DNA of 29,536 bases. It comes from Candidatus Gastranaerophilales bacterium (lineage in GTDB: Bacteria > Cyanobacteriota > Vampirovibrionia > Gastranaerophilales > Gastranaerophilaceae). The stretch covers positions 1-29,536 of the forward strand of contig CALUTA010000002.1 of the NCBI GenBank assembly GCA_944323585.1, written 5' to 3'. Below, piece after piece: positions 13,794 to 21,353 of the stretch (position 1 is the stretch's first letter; every line of letters starts with the position of its first letter). A program made the translations under genes and the position numbers. The notes under the pieces were generated by a model. The model did not search any database. It worked only from the letters and a program-made list of their open reading frames with translations, and was not told where the DNA came from.

Positions 13794-14332
13794 ACGCCAC
13801 CTACTTTCATGCCGTATTGATTTGAATTAACAAATGTCTGCAGGCTTGGACGCTTGACAGGTGAATACATTTGCGAATTTAAAGGTTTTGATTTGTCCGG
13901 CGGAGTTGTTGAAATCTCATCAAACTTTTTAGCAAGTGCGCCTTTGTCATTATGGTAGAACTTTTCCATCAAAGGCTTTATTGCAAGAGAACACAATCCC
14001 GGAATTACAAACAATGCAGCTGTGCAAACACCGATAAGCATACAATTTTTAGCCCCCTTGGCTTTGAGTTCATCCGGCAGAAATTTGTTGGCTAATTTTG
14101 CCGACCCTTCTCCAAGCCCCCAGTAAACGGGTATTGCAATAATTTCGGTTAAACCCTCCCTTATTGCAGTATATTTCTTTGTTTTAGGCTCTTCTTTCTT
14201 GTCCATCATTGTGAATGTCGGACGACAAATCCCCTTAACAGCCGCAATTGCCATTACGACATATGTCGGCTTGTTATTTTTGCCAAGCTTGAGGCATATA
14301 TTTCTGAATTTGTCTAACAATGCATTGTTCAT
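13790..14332 (-). CDS. Hypothetical membrane protein, 180 aa (RP..TKKY family)
   Basis: This is the first gene of a two-gene operon with the 222-aa protein, which it resembles. Landmarks: R-P-T-F (37-40), T-K-K-Y (51-54), REG-L-T-E (58-63), hydrophobic IIAIPVYWGLG (64-74), ANKFLPDELKAKG (81-93) and a second hydrophobic block LIGVCTAALFVIPGLCSLAI (99-118). The last 50 residues are soluble and proline/serine-rich. The T-K-K-x-x-x-x-x-R-E-G arrangement also occurs in the 712-aa protein (TGKKIG ... RREGVREI). Its function is unknown. No signal peptide is present, so the membrane segments probably sit in the inner membrane. Confidence 0.8.
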   Translation of the reverse strand: MNNALLDKFRNICLKLGKNNKPTYVVMAIAAVKGICRPTFTMMDKKEEPKTKKYTAIREGLTEIIAIPVYWGLGEGSAKLANKFLPDELKAKGAKNCMLIGVCTAALFVIPGLCSLAIKPLMEKFYHNDKGALAKKFDEISTTPPDKSKPLNSQMYSPVKRPSLQTFVNSNQYGMKVGGV

Positions 14333-14479
14333 ATTTCAAATTGGGTAAAACTTGTAAATAATAATTTTTGCTACCTGCATAAAAAACTTTACAAATAACA
14401 AAAAGCAAATCTCTGCTTTACTTGCAAGAATTTTTTGTAAACATTAAATAAAAAATGAACTTTTTATTTTGGAATTCGT

Positions 14480-14485
14480 TATAAT
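14480..14485 (+). promoter_or_regulatory. -10 box of the anti-sigma/sigma operon
   Basis: TATAAT at 14480-14485; no good -35 is visible (TGAACT at an 18-nt spacer is the best). A weak -35 would fit autoregulation by the ECF sigma factor of this operon, but that is inference. An AGAGG ribosome site follows at 14491-14495. Confidence 0.5.
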
Positions 14486-14503
14486 AGTATAGAGGTTACA
14501 AAA

Positions 14504-14848
14504 ATGAAAGAAAGATGCACAAAATACGAAGCTTTATTCACCTTTGCAGATGAAACAACTCTGCAGGAACATCTTAAAGTCTGCGAAGACTGCCGCAAAG
14601 AACAGGAAGAAATGGATAAAGTTTCAGAACTTATCGGAGAAGTAAAACCTTTTCTCAAGAAAAAGAAAACATCCTACCATCATCTTAAAGTAGCATGTAT
14701 CCTTTTTGCACTTGTGATAGGCGGAGCTTCGGTTGGTGTTGTAGGAACAAACCAGGATGTAATGGATTACATCAAATACGGCGAAACTCTTTCAGCGGAA
14801 GACTTAGGCTTTCCTGTGGATTCCTACGGATTTTTACTGGTGGAATAA
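14504..14848 (+). CDS. Zinc-finger (ZAS-type) transmembrane anti-sigma factor
   Basis: A 114-aa protein with the anti-sigma zinc motif H-x3-C-x2-C (H23, C27, C30, in EHLKVCEDC), an upstream C5 that may be a further ligand, a lysine-rich linker, one membrane segment (61-80, VACILFALVIGGASVGVVG) and a short outside tail of about 34 residues. ZAS proteins bind their ECF sigma factor in the cytoplasm and release it when the outside part senses stress. The gene precedes the sigma gene, the reverse of the usual order, and overlaps it by one base (TAATG), so the two are translationally coupled. The short extracytoplasmic tail suggests that sensing is done by a partner, perhaps the Spy-like protein encoded third. 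Confidence 0.85.
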   Translation: MKERCTKYEALFTFADETTLQEHLKVCEDCRKEQEEMDKVSELIGEVKPFLKKKKTSYHHLKVACILFALVIGGASVGVVGTNQDVMDYIKYGETLSAEDLGFPVDSYGFLLVE

Positions 14849-15348
14849 TGGATCTGAACGAAATAATAAAGAAAAATAAACAAAACGTAAAAAATATAAT
14901 CAGACTGATTACAAAAGAAGAAGAAAACGAAGACCTTGAACAGGAGGTTTACGTAAAAGTTTGGAAAAATTCCGACCGCTATAAAGAGCAAGGCTCTATT
15001 ACCGGATGGATAAATACTATTGCAAAAAACGTGTCAAAAGATTACCTGAAATCCGCCTACCGCAAAAGACAGGATATAACAACATCAGATGACAATATAC
15101 TTGTGCTGATTAAAGACAAAAAATCCACACCTGAAAACAGACTTATAAAAACAGAAAGACAAAAACAAATCCTTCAGGCAATAAATAACCTGAAACCAAA
15201 ATTTAAAGAAGTAATATTACTTTGCGAAGTGGAAGGCTACAGCTACGAAGAATGTTCAAAAAAGCTAAAGTGTCCGCTTGGCACAATAAAATCAAGAATA
15301 TACAACGCAAAAAAAGAACTGGCAGAAAAGTTAAAGGATTTAATGTAA
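14848..15348 (+). CDS. ECF-type RNA polymerase sigma factor
   Basis: A 166-aa sigma-70 family protein. I start it at the ATG overlapping the anti-sigma stop (TAATG); a longer in-frame extension would lie inside the anti-sigma gene and is not credible. Region 2 spans about residues 10-80, with DLEQEVYVKVWKN (core binding) and GWINTIAKNVSKDYLKS (-10 recognition). Region 4 spans 112-163, with LKPKFKEVILLCEVEGYSYE and the helix-turn-helix LKCPLGTIKSRIYNAKKEL (-35 recognition). No extra domains are present. It probably directs its own operon and envelope-stress genes. Confidence 0.93.
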   Translation: MDLNEIIKKNKQNVKNIIRLITKEEENEDLEQEVYVKVWKNSDRYKEQGSITGWINTIAKNVSKDYLKSAYRKRQDITTSDDNILVLIKDKKSTPENRLIKTERQKQILQAINNLKPKFKEVILLCEVEGYSYEECSKKLKCPLGTIKSRIYNAKKELAEKLKDLM

Positions 15349-15366
15349 AAAAGAAAGGACGGACAA

Positions 15367-15999
15367 ATGATTAAAAAAGCATTAGTTTTAGCAGCACTTG
15401 CAGCCTTCACATTCAACGGAGCAATTGCGGCAGACACGCAGTCACTTCCGACAAAACAGGTAACAGAACAAACTCAAACGACCAAGACAAGTGTTCCGGA
15501 AGCACCGGCTACTGCGGCTCCTGAAAGACCTGAATTCGATGCACCTCCTCCGCCCCCGTGCCCGAAAGCTCAAAAAGCAAAAGCTGACTTTGAAAAAAGA
15601 ATGAAACTTACGGATGAACAAAAACAAAAAGCTAAAGAACTTAGAATGAAAGGCCACGAACAGATGGAGCCAATCATTGCTAAGATTAAAGACTTAAAAC
15701 AGGAAAAGGAAATGGTAATCCGTTCACGTATGGCTGTTGAAATGCAAAAAGAAAAAATTGCTGAAATTGACGCTCAAATAAAAGATTTGAAAAAACAGGC
15801 TCATGAATTAAGAATGCAGAATATGAAAGAGTTTGAATCAATTCTTACAGATAAACAGAAAAAAGAACTTCAAAAAATGAAAAAAGAAGGCAGAAAGAAA
15901 TTCGAAAAAGCAAGAAAAAAATGCATCAAAGACGGCAATTGCAAACCAATGCAGCGTCCCGTTCCGATGCCCAAACCTGCAACACCGATTGAAGAGTAA
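15367..15999 (+). CDS. Spy/CpxP-like periplasmic stress protein
   Basis: A 210-aa exported protein with a signal peptide (1-21, ending AIAA), a P/T/E-rich linker (25-66) and a helical domain (about 70-180) carrying two LTxxQ motifs, LTDEQ (81-85) and LTDKQ (160-164). These are the signature of Spy/CpxP-type chaperones and the related CnrX metal sensor. The helices are very K/E/M-rich. The C-terminus is proline-rich with two cysteines (186, 192). It is third in the anti-sigma/sigma operon, 18 bp after the sigma gene, with an AAAGGA site. By analogy with CnrX-CnrY-CnrH, it may sense metals or misfolded protein for the anti-sigma factor; alternatively it is simply an output chaperone. Its length is above the usual 150-170 aa because of the linker. 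Confidence 0.85.
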   Translation: MIKKALVLAALAAFTFNGAIAADTQSLPTKQVTEQTQTTKTSVPEAPATAAPERPEFDAPPPPPCPKAQKAKADFEKRMKLTDEQKQKAKELRMKGHEQMEPIIAKIKDLKQEKEMVIRSRMAVEMQKEKIAEIDAQIKDLKKQAHELRMQNMKEFESILTDKQKKELQKMKKEGRKKFEKARKKCIKDGNCKPMQRPVPMPKPATPIEE

Positions 16000-16017
16000 C
16001 AATAAACACACCAACTA

Positions 16018-16051
16018 TAAAGCGCCGTTAATAAATTACGGCGCTTTTTTT
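16018..16051 (+). terminator. Rho-independent terminator of the sigma/Spy operon
   Basis: A 10-bp stem AAAGCGCCGT (16019-16028) / ACGGCGCTTT (16038-16047) with a 9-nt loop and seven T. Confidence 0.9.
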
Positions 16052-16147
16052 GTTGACCAGATTATGAATTATTATTTTTCTCACTTATTACTTGACATCC
16101 AGAACGGTTATTCAAAAGTAAGTTCTGCACATCAAGAGATAAGTACG

Positions 16148-19100
16148 TTATTTTTTGAACTTGTCAAGCAGGCTTCCGTTTTGCGGAGCAACAGGAATAA
16201 CAGAGGTCTGATCTGATACCTCCGTCTGAGGAGAAGAAGCTGATGAGTGAGTATTTACTGCTTTGCTATCAGGAATTATATTTGCATAATAAGCAGGATC
16301 ATCAAGAGCCTCAAGAGCCTTCATAACCCCGAGTCTGCCCGATTTCAACTGAATATCCGCAAGCCATGTCTGGATTGCCCAGATAAGAGCAATATTCAAA
16401 ACTGTCCAGCTTATACCTGCGGCAGCAGCTGCTTTTACAAGCCCGTCCGTCAAAAATGCCGCAGGCAACTGGCCTGTGCGGAGAGCTTTCATAAATTCAT
16501 CAGGATGTTCTTTCAGTTCCTTCAACATAGCATTCTTAATTCCGTTAAGCTCGTCTTTCGGAATATTATCAAATATTTTTTCAAGATTTGAAAGAACATT
16601 TAACATTGTCTTTTTATCCATACTTGAAAAATGCCTGCTGTCTGCATGTGCTTGAAATTCCGCATCTGTCATCTTTTCAATCTTATTTTTCAAAGTTGAC
16701 AAGTATTCTTTCGGCTCTGATAGTTTCTTGAACAAAGACTGGAATGGCCTATTTGCAGACGCCTGCGCAGCGGCCTCTCCTTCAACCATACCTGCTATGC
16801 GCGCATAATCAGCATTTCTGCCAGCATTTGTCTGGAAAAACTCAATTATATTATCCAGACCTTCAGGAATTTCTTTTAATGTATAAGGGAATTTCTCTGC
16901 AATCGTGCCGAAAATATCATCAATATATTTGTAAACCAAGACTACATCATTCTTAGAAATACTGTCTGCAATTGCTTTTTTAAATCCTTTTGGATTCCAA
17001 ACATCAACTTGCTGACCGTCAACCCTGTAGTTATATCTGAATCTCTTTACAAAATCCTGCATCTGCGGCGGGATTTCATCAAGCGGAGCCATGCTCCACC
17101 TTTTTACCATATAGTCTATGCTTTCTTTATTTAAAAGATAAGAAATATCAACGAATTTGGAAATTGCAGCCTTAAAGTCAGAATCACTCATCCGAGATAC
17201 ACGCTCTGTATTCTTTATCATAATATCAAACATATCAGCTCTTAATTTGCTTGAATATTTTTCACTTTTAAGTTCGCTGAAGACAAGCTTAATTTTATCT
17301 AAAGCCGGCTTGAAATTTGTTGACTCTACATCCGCAACTGCCGCCAAATTATTAATGGATTTTTCTATTCTTTCAATCAGTGCAATCTGCTCAAAATTAT
17401 TCATATAACGGAATTGTTCCGAACTGATATTGAGATTTTTCGCTAATTTAGCACCAATTTCGCCGATTTTATCATTGTTAAAGTCTATCCCTTGAATTAA
17501 AGCTGCAAGCGGTTTATTTTGAAGTTCAACATTGCCGACTTTGTGAGGAACCTTTTCGGCCACGGCATTCAAATATTTTTTGAAAGTTTTGCTTTTTAAG
17601 AATTTACTTGCACCGGCAAGTTTTTTCGTAACCCAGTCCACAGCTGAGGCTGCCGTAATTTTGCCTCGTGAAATCTGGATGCCGGCATAAATTGCCGGAG
17701 ATACGGCCACGAGAATTCCGGCACTCAAGGCAAACGGCTGAAGAATTTCAGTTGCCGCTTCCATTGATTCAGAGTAAATCTGCGAGTTGTCGTCCACTTT
17801 TTCAAATGTGTTGAACAATTTGCGCTGAAGATTTTTTGCATCCTGAAGCTGTGTTTCCGTTACATCAGCTTTTTTAAGTTCATCTAAGAGAAGCTGGTGT
17901 TCTTTAAATTCTGTGCGTTTATATTTGTCATAGGCATAATACTGTTTCAAAACGGTCGGGACAAAAAGGGCATATTCTTTCAATTTCTGTCCGAATGTTT
18001 CTTTTTCGCCTTTGACATCTTTAACTTCTTCCAAATCTTCTTCCGTATAACCGATAAAGTTTCTCGGATCCTGTTCCAGTTCACGTTTTGCAGCATATCG
18101 TCCTGCACGGGCAGAGGATTTTTGAAGTTTGAGGGCTATCAATGCCGCCGGAATTGATGACACAACAGCGCCTATAAGTCCGATAATTTTTGAATTAAAC
18201 CATTTATGCGACAGGCCGGCCGCAAAAGCCTTTTTGAAAGGTTTTATAATATCTTTTTTGGCTCTTTGTTTTTTTACTTCCGCACCAAAATTTTCAATAT
18301 CATTTCTTAGATTAATATCCTCTTCATCTTTCATCAACTTATCAACAAACTTGCTCCAGCGGGTTGTGTAGCCGGGTGCTCCGGGTTTAAGTTCTTTAAA
18401 CCTTGCATAGGCTTGTTTTGCTTCTTCACTGCCGTTTTTATTTACAATATTTGAAACAATGCTGTTGGTCAGCCCTGTTTTATTCATAAGAACACCTGTA
18501 AGCCAGCCCACCAAACCGCCGACTATCGGGGTTGAACCTAAGATTATGCCTGCTGCTACTTCCATATTTTCGGAATATTTTTCGGCTTCGTTGTTGATTA
18601 TTCTGACAGAACGCTGTATAACTTCCTTATCTTTTTTAGCCTGAACAATTTCTTCCGGACTCAGAGGTCTTGTTACTTTTTTAGACTCGTCCGTATCTGA
18701 TTTTTTTGCATTTTTATATGCTTTTCGGTCACGCAAAATGTTTATGATACTTTTGAACATACCGCTTTTGAGTTTTTCTTTTTGTTTTTGTTTTTTAAGT
18801 TCGGGATGTTCTTCGATATACTTTTTAGCGGCAGCGATTTGCTCGGGAGTATAGTTTACAAACGCTTTCGGGTCTTCGAGAATTTTTCTTGCCTGATACC
18901 TTGCGATTTTTGAACTGTCTACCTGAAGTTTTGCAGAATAAATGTTTGCGGCGATAAAAGCCAGCACACTGGAGGCTACAACACCAATTGCACCGCCTTT
19001 GATTTTTCTGTTGTAAGGTTTTACTTTTTTAGCATATTCATTGTACAATTCCATTGCTCTGGCTTTAAGTTCGGGATTAGGAATCTTTTTGACTTTATCT

Positions 19101-19552
19101 TCTGAAATAAAATCCCAGTAATAAAACCCGTCTTTATTAGGGCGTGTTTTGTGAATATCTTCTGTTATCTCTTCTGCAAGCTTGCGGGCATCTTCATTAT
19201 CCCAAAACATTTGTTTGTCAATATCCCACTTTGCATCTACTGATTTTTTTAATACGTTCTTGACATAATAAACTCCAGGAATAAGTGCACCCAGAATTGG
19301 AGCCAGAGATACAATCGGCGCTGTTGCTGTTTCAACGTTTTCTGCAACATTTTCAGAATGGTTGTCCATAATGTCGACAACATCAATTATTCTTTCGCCG
19401 AGCTGTTTTGCGGCTTCAATTTCTTCAGGAGTGTAATTCCTGCGGTTATAAAGTTCTTTGCGCTGTGCTTCATTATCACGCTGTTCCTGTTCCCAGCGAT
19501 TGAAGTTTTTATTGTTTTTTGCTACTTCAGAGAGAGAATTAAAAAAATCCAT
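16148..19552 (-). CDS. Giant hypothetical membrane protein, 1134 aa, with three copies of a two-part module
   Basis: I do not recognise a named family. Three internal repeats are visible. The first half of each has a [YLV][TS][PE]-type start, an A-K helix, then S-E-[NS]-[VM]-E-x-A and a hydrophobic run: about residues 40-100, 297-357 and 565-628. The second half is a hydrophobic segment followed by LQ-x2-S-x-[KR]-x-[AG]-R-Y/L-x-A and a [DE]-D/Q-D-P-x-x-[FY] end: 186-235 (LQVDSSKIARYQARKIL, DPKAFVNY), 455-503 (LQKSSARAGRYAAKREL, DPRNFIGY) and 1035-1093 (IQLKSGRLGVMKALEAL, DPAYYANI). Repeats 1 and 2 are about 260 aa; the third holds an insert of about 400 mostly helical residues. About six membrane segments are likely and there is no signal peptide. 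The tail is S/T/P/Q-rich and ends DKFKK. A -10 (TATAAA) and short leader precede the ATG. Confidence 0.82.
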   Translation of the reverse strand: MDFFNSLSEVAKNNKNFNRWEQEQRDNEAQRKELYNRRNYTPEEIEAAKQLGERIIDVVDIMDNHSENVAENVETATAPIVSLAPILGALIPGVYYVKNVLKKSVDAKWDIDKQMFWDNEDARKLAEEITEDIHKTRPNKDGFYYWDFISEDKVKKIPNPELKARAMELYNEYAKKVKPYNRKIKGGAIGVVASSVLAFIAANIYSAKLQVDSSKIARYQARKILEDPKAFVNYTPEQIAAAKKYIEEHPELKKQKQKEKLKSGMFKSIINILRDRKAYKNAKKSDTDESKKVTRPLSPEEIVQAKKDKEVIQRSVRIINNEAEKYSENMEVAAGIILGSTPIVGGLVGWLTGVLMNKTGLTNSIVSNIVNKNGSEEAKQAYARFKELKPGAPGYTTRWSKFVDKLMKDEEDINLRNDIENFGAEVKKQRAKKDIIKPFKKAFAAGLSHKWFNSKIIGLIGAVVSSIPAALIALKLQKSSARAGRYAAKRELEQDPRNFIGYTEEDLEEVKDVKGEKETFGQKLKEYALFVPTVLKQYYAYDKYKRTEFKEHQLLLDELKKADVTETQLQDAKNLQRKLFNTFEKVDDNSQIYSESMEAATEILQPFALSAGILVAVSPAIYAGIQISRGKITAASAVDWVTKKLAGASKFLKSKTFKKYLNAVAEKVPHKVGNVELQNKPLAALIQGIDFNNDKIGEIGAKLAKNLNISSEQFRYMNNFEQIALIERIEKSINNLAAVADVESTNFKPALDKIKLVFSELKSEKYSSKLRADMFDIMIKNTERVSRMSDSDFKAAISKFVDISYLLNKESIDYMVKRWSMAPLDEIPPQMQDFVKRFRYNYRVDGQQVDVWNPKGFKKAIADSISKNDVVLVYKYIDDIFGTIAEKFPYTLKEIPEGLDNIIEFFQTNAGRNADYARIAGMVEGEAAAQASANRPFQSLFKKLSEPKEYLSTLKNKIEKMTDAEFQAHADSRHFSSMDKKTMLNVLSNLEKIFDNIPKDELNGIKNAMLKELKEHPDEFMKALRTGQLPAAFLTDGLVKAAAAAGISWTVLNIALIWAIQTWLADIQLKSGRLGVMKALEALDDPAYYANIIPDSKAVNTHSSASSPQTEVSDQTSVIPVAPQNGSLLDKFKK

Positions 19553-19633
19553 TTATTTTTCCGTTTTTTCCTACATTTTATATTAATATAAAAACGAAAA
19601 ATTAAATTATTTTGCTGAATAACAGTTTTTTTA

Positions 19634-20302
19634 TTAAGATTTTTTAATCGGCAAAGTTATCTCAAACTCTGTTATTTCTTCGGAAGATTTCACTAAATTC
19701 AAATCTGCCCCCATACTTTTCAGATTGTTTTTGCATATAAAAAGCCCGAGTCCGCTCCCGAATGATTTTGTAGTAAGCCCTTCATCAAAAATTTTGTTTC
19801 TGAATTCTTCGGGGATTTCATCTCCGCTGTTTGCAATACGTATTGATACAAAATCCTTTAGAATTTCGGTTTTTATTGAAATAAATCCTTCGGTTTTAAT
19901 TGCTTCTACACCGTTTTTTATAAGATTAATAACACAGGCAAGAAATTTATTTTCGTCAACATACACGGTACAGTTTTCCGGAACATCAAGCAGCACATCT
20001 ATATTTTTGTCATAGATGTAAACTTTACCGAGCTCCACAGCCTGACAAAGAAGCTGTTTTAAATTACAATCTTTACAGTCAACATTGCTTAAAGACTTTA
20101 AATCCAGAAGAGAATTATCAATCATTTTTAATGATTTTAAGATACAATTAACAGCATTGTTGAGCGGAGGAAGTTCAATTCCGTTTTTATCCAGATGCTT
20201 TTTTATAATTTCACAATAAACATCACAAATTGAAAGCTGATTTCTTATTTCGTGTGCAATACATCTTGTCTGAGATTTTAAAATATCGTTCTGTGCCTGC
20301 AT
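19634..20302 (-). CDS. Soluble sensor histidine kinase without sensor domain
   Basis: A 222-aa protein that consists only of the transmitter. The H-box is CIAHEIRNQLS with H17 as phospho-acceptor; the H-E-x-x-N pattern also fits a phosphatase function. The N-box is INLIKNGVEAI (125-135), G1 is NSGDEIP (158-164), the F-box is KIFDEGLTTKS and G2 is GSGLGLF (182-188). There is no membrane segment and no recognisable PAS or GAF domain. Cysteines are frequent (14, 26, 30, 53, 76, 79, 86), including a C-x2-C-x6-C group between the two domains that could bind metal or respond to redox state. It lies downstream of the response regulator gene, behind a terminator hairpin, so it may be made at lower level by read-through. 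It is probably the partner of that regulator. Confidence 0.88.
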   Translation of the reverse strand: MQAQNDILKSQTRCIAHEIRNQLSICDVYCEIIKKHLDKNGIELPPLNNAVNCILKSLKMIDNSLLDLKSLSNVDCKDCNLKQLLCQAVELGKVYIYDKNIDVLLDVPENCTVYVDENKFLACVINLIKNGVEAIKTEGFISIKTEILKDFVSIRIANSGDEIPEEFRNKIFDEGLTTKSFGSGLGLFICKNNLKSMGADLNLVKSSEEITEFEITLPIKKS

Positions 20303-20316
20303 ATACCCTCTTTATC

Positions 20317-20357
20317 AAAAAAGGTTTGACTTTAAAACCCGAAGTCAAACCCTTTTT
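20317..20357 (-). terminator. Terminator/attenuator between response regulator and kinase genes
   Basis: The stem GGTTTGACTT (20323-20332) / AAGTCAAACC (20342-20351) is perfect over 10 bp with a 9-nt loop; on the minus strand six T follow. It should end most transcripts after the response regulator gene. Confidence 0.8.
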
Positions 20358-20383
20358 CCAAACCCTGACCTAACTCTCTGTTT

Positions 20384-21085
20384 TTAAACTGCAGCTTTCA
20401 TGCGTCTTCTGCCTGCAAATCCGTTATTCAAAGCATACAGAACCGCTTGAGTTCTGTCATTCACCTGTAATTTCTGGAAAATATTGTTTACGTGAGTTTT
20501 AACAGTAGTTTCCGATATAAACAATTTTGCTGCAATACCCTTATAGTTATTACCCTGTGTAAGAAGATCAAGAACTTCTTCTTCACGGGAAGTAAGATAG
20601 GAAAGAAGATTTTCTTCAACTGCGGCAGTGCTTTCATTTTTGAATGAGCGTTGAAAGTATTCAAAAAATCTTGAAGAAAGAGCTGACGGAAGATAGACTT
20701 TCCCTGCCGCAATTTCGTCTATTGCATAAATAAGCTGTGCAGATGCCATTGTTTTCAAGATATAACCTTTTGCACCGAGCTTCATAGCTCTGAAAATTAA
20801 ATCCGCATCATCATATCCGCTGAGAGCAATAACTTTTGTATCCAAATCAAGTTTTTCAATCTCTTGAATTGCCTGCAGACCGTCTTTTTCCGGCATATTA
20901 ATATCCATCAAAACAACATCCGGACGATATTTTTTAATAAGATTAATTGCGATATTCGCACTTGTGGTTGCACCAACAACATCATAGCCGGCTTCCATAC
21001 TGATTAATTCTTTAACACCGCGCAAGTGTTCCGAATTATCATCTACAAGCAAAATCTTCAATTTTCTTTTAAACTCTCTCATCAT
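20384..21085 (-). CDS. NarL/FixJ-type response regulator (REC + LuxR HTH)
   Basis: A 233-aa DNA-binding regulator. The receiver domain (about 8-125) starts KILLVDDNSEHLRGV with the acidic pair D15-D16. The phospho-acceptor is D61 in VLMDINMPEKDG, the switch residues are S89 (IALSGYDD) and a later aromatic, and K111 is in GYILKT. The LuxR-type helix-turn-helix (about 163-225) has LTSREEEVLDLLTQG and the recognition helix in ISETTVKTHVNNIFQKL. The tail GRRRMKAAV is basic. The start (tandem ATG) has AAGGGG. The 268-bp upstream region contains several hairpins. The histidine kinase encoded next is the likely partner. Target genes are unknown. Confidence 0.94.
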   Translation of the reverse strand: MMREFKRKLKILLVDDNSEHLRGVKELISMEAGYDVVGATTSANIAINLIKKYRPDVVLMDINMPEKDGLQAIQEIEKLDLDTKVIALSGYDDADLIFRAMKLGAKGYILKTMASAQLIYAIDEIAAGKVYLPSALSSRFFEYFQRSFKNESTAAVEENLLSYLTSREEEVLDLLTQGNNYKGIAAKLFISETTVKTHVNNIFQKLQVNDRTQAVLYALNNGFAGRRRMKAAV

Positions 21086-21319
21086 CTTTCCCCTTTATTA
21101 ATTTTTAAATTATTGTTCTCTACACTATTCATACTACAACTTTTAGCGGGGGAAATTCATCCATGCCCCGATTGATATTGAAGTCATGGGGGTTGTAGAA
21201 TATGTTCTAAATCTTTGGATTGAGGAAATATCTCAATCTCTTTATACATCATGCTTTGCGGCATGGTTGATATTTTTGAGAGCAAAATATTTTATAGACT
21301 TTTTGCACTAATACACTTG

Positions 21320-21328
21320 TGGTATAAT
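21320..21328 (+). promoter_or_regulatory. Extended -10 promoter of rmuC
   Basis: TGG-TATAAT (21320-21328), an extended -10 that compensates for a poor -35. GGAGG at 21342-21346 precedes the ATG at 21354. Confidence 0.65.
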
Positions 21329-21353
21329 TCATAATAACAGTGGAGGAGTATTA

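Noticed and set aside
14695..14847. N-terminal extension of the sigma factor by 51 codons
   Set aside because: It lies wholly within the anti-sigma gene in another frame; the ATG in the TAATG overlap gives a normal-length ECF sigma factor.
15989..16216. Plus-strand 75-codon ORF after the Spy-like gene
   Set aside because: It runs through the terminator hairpin and into the antisense of the 1134-aa gene; no ribosome site.
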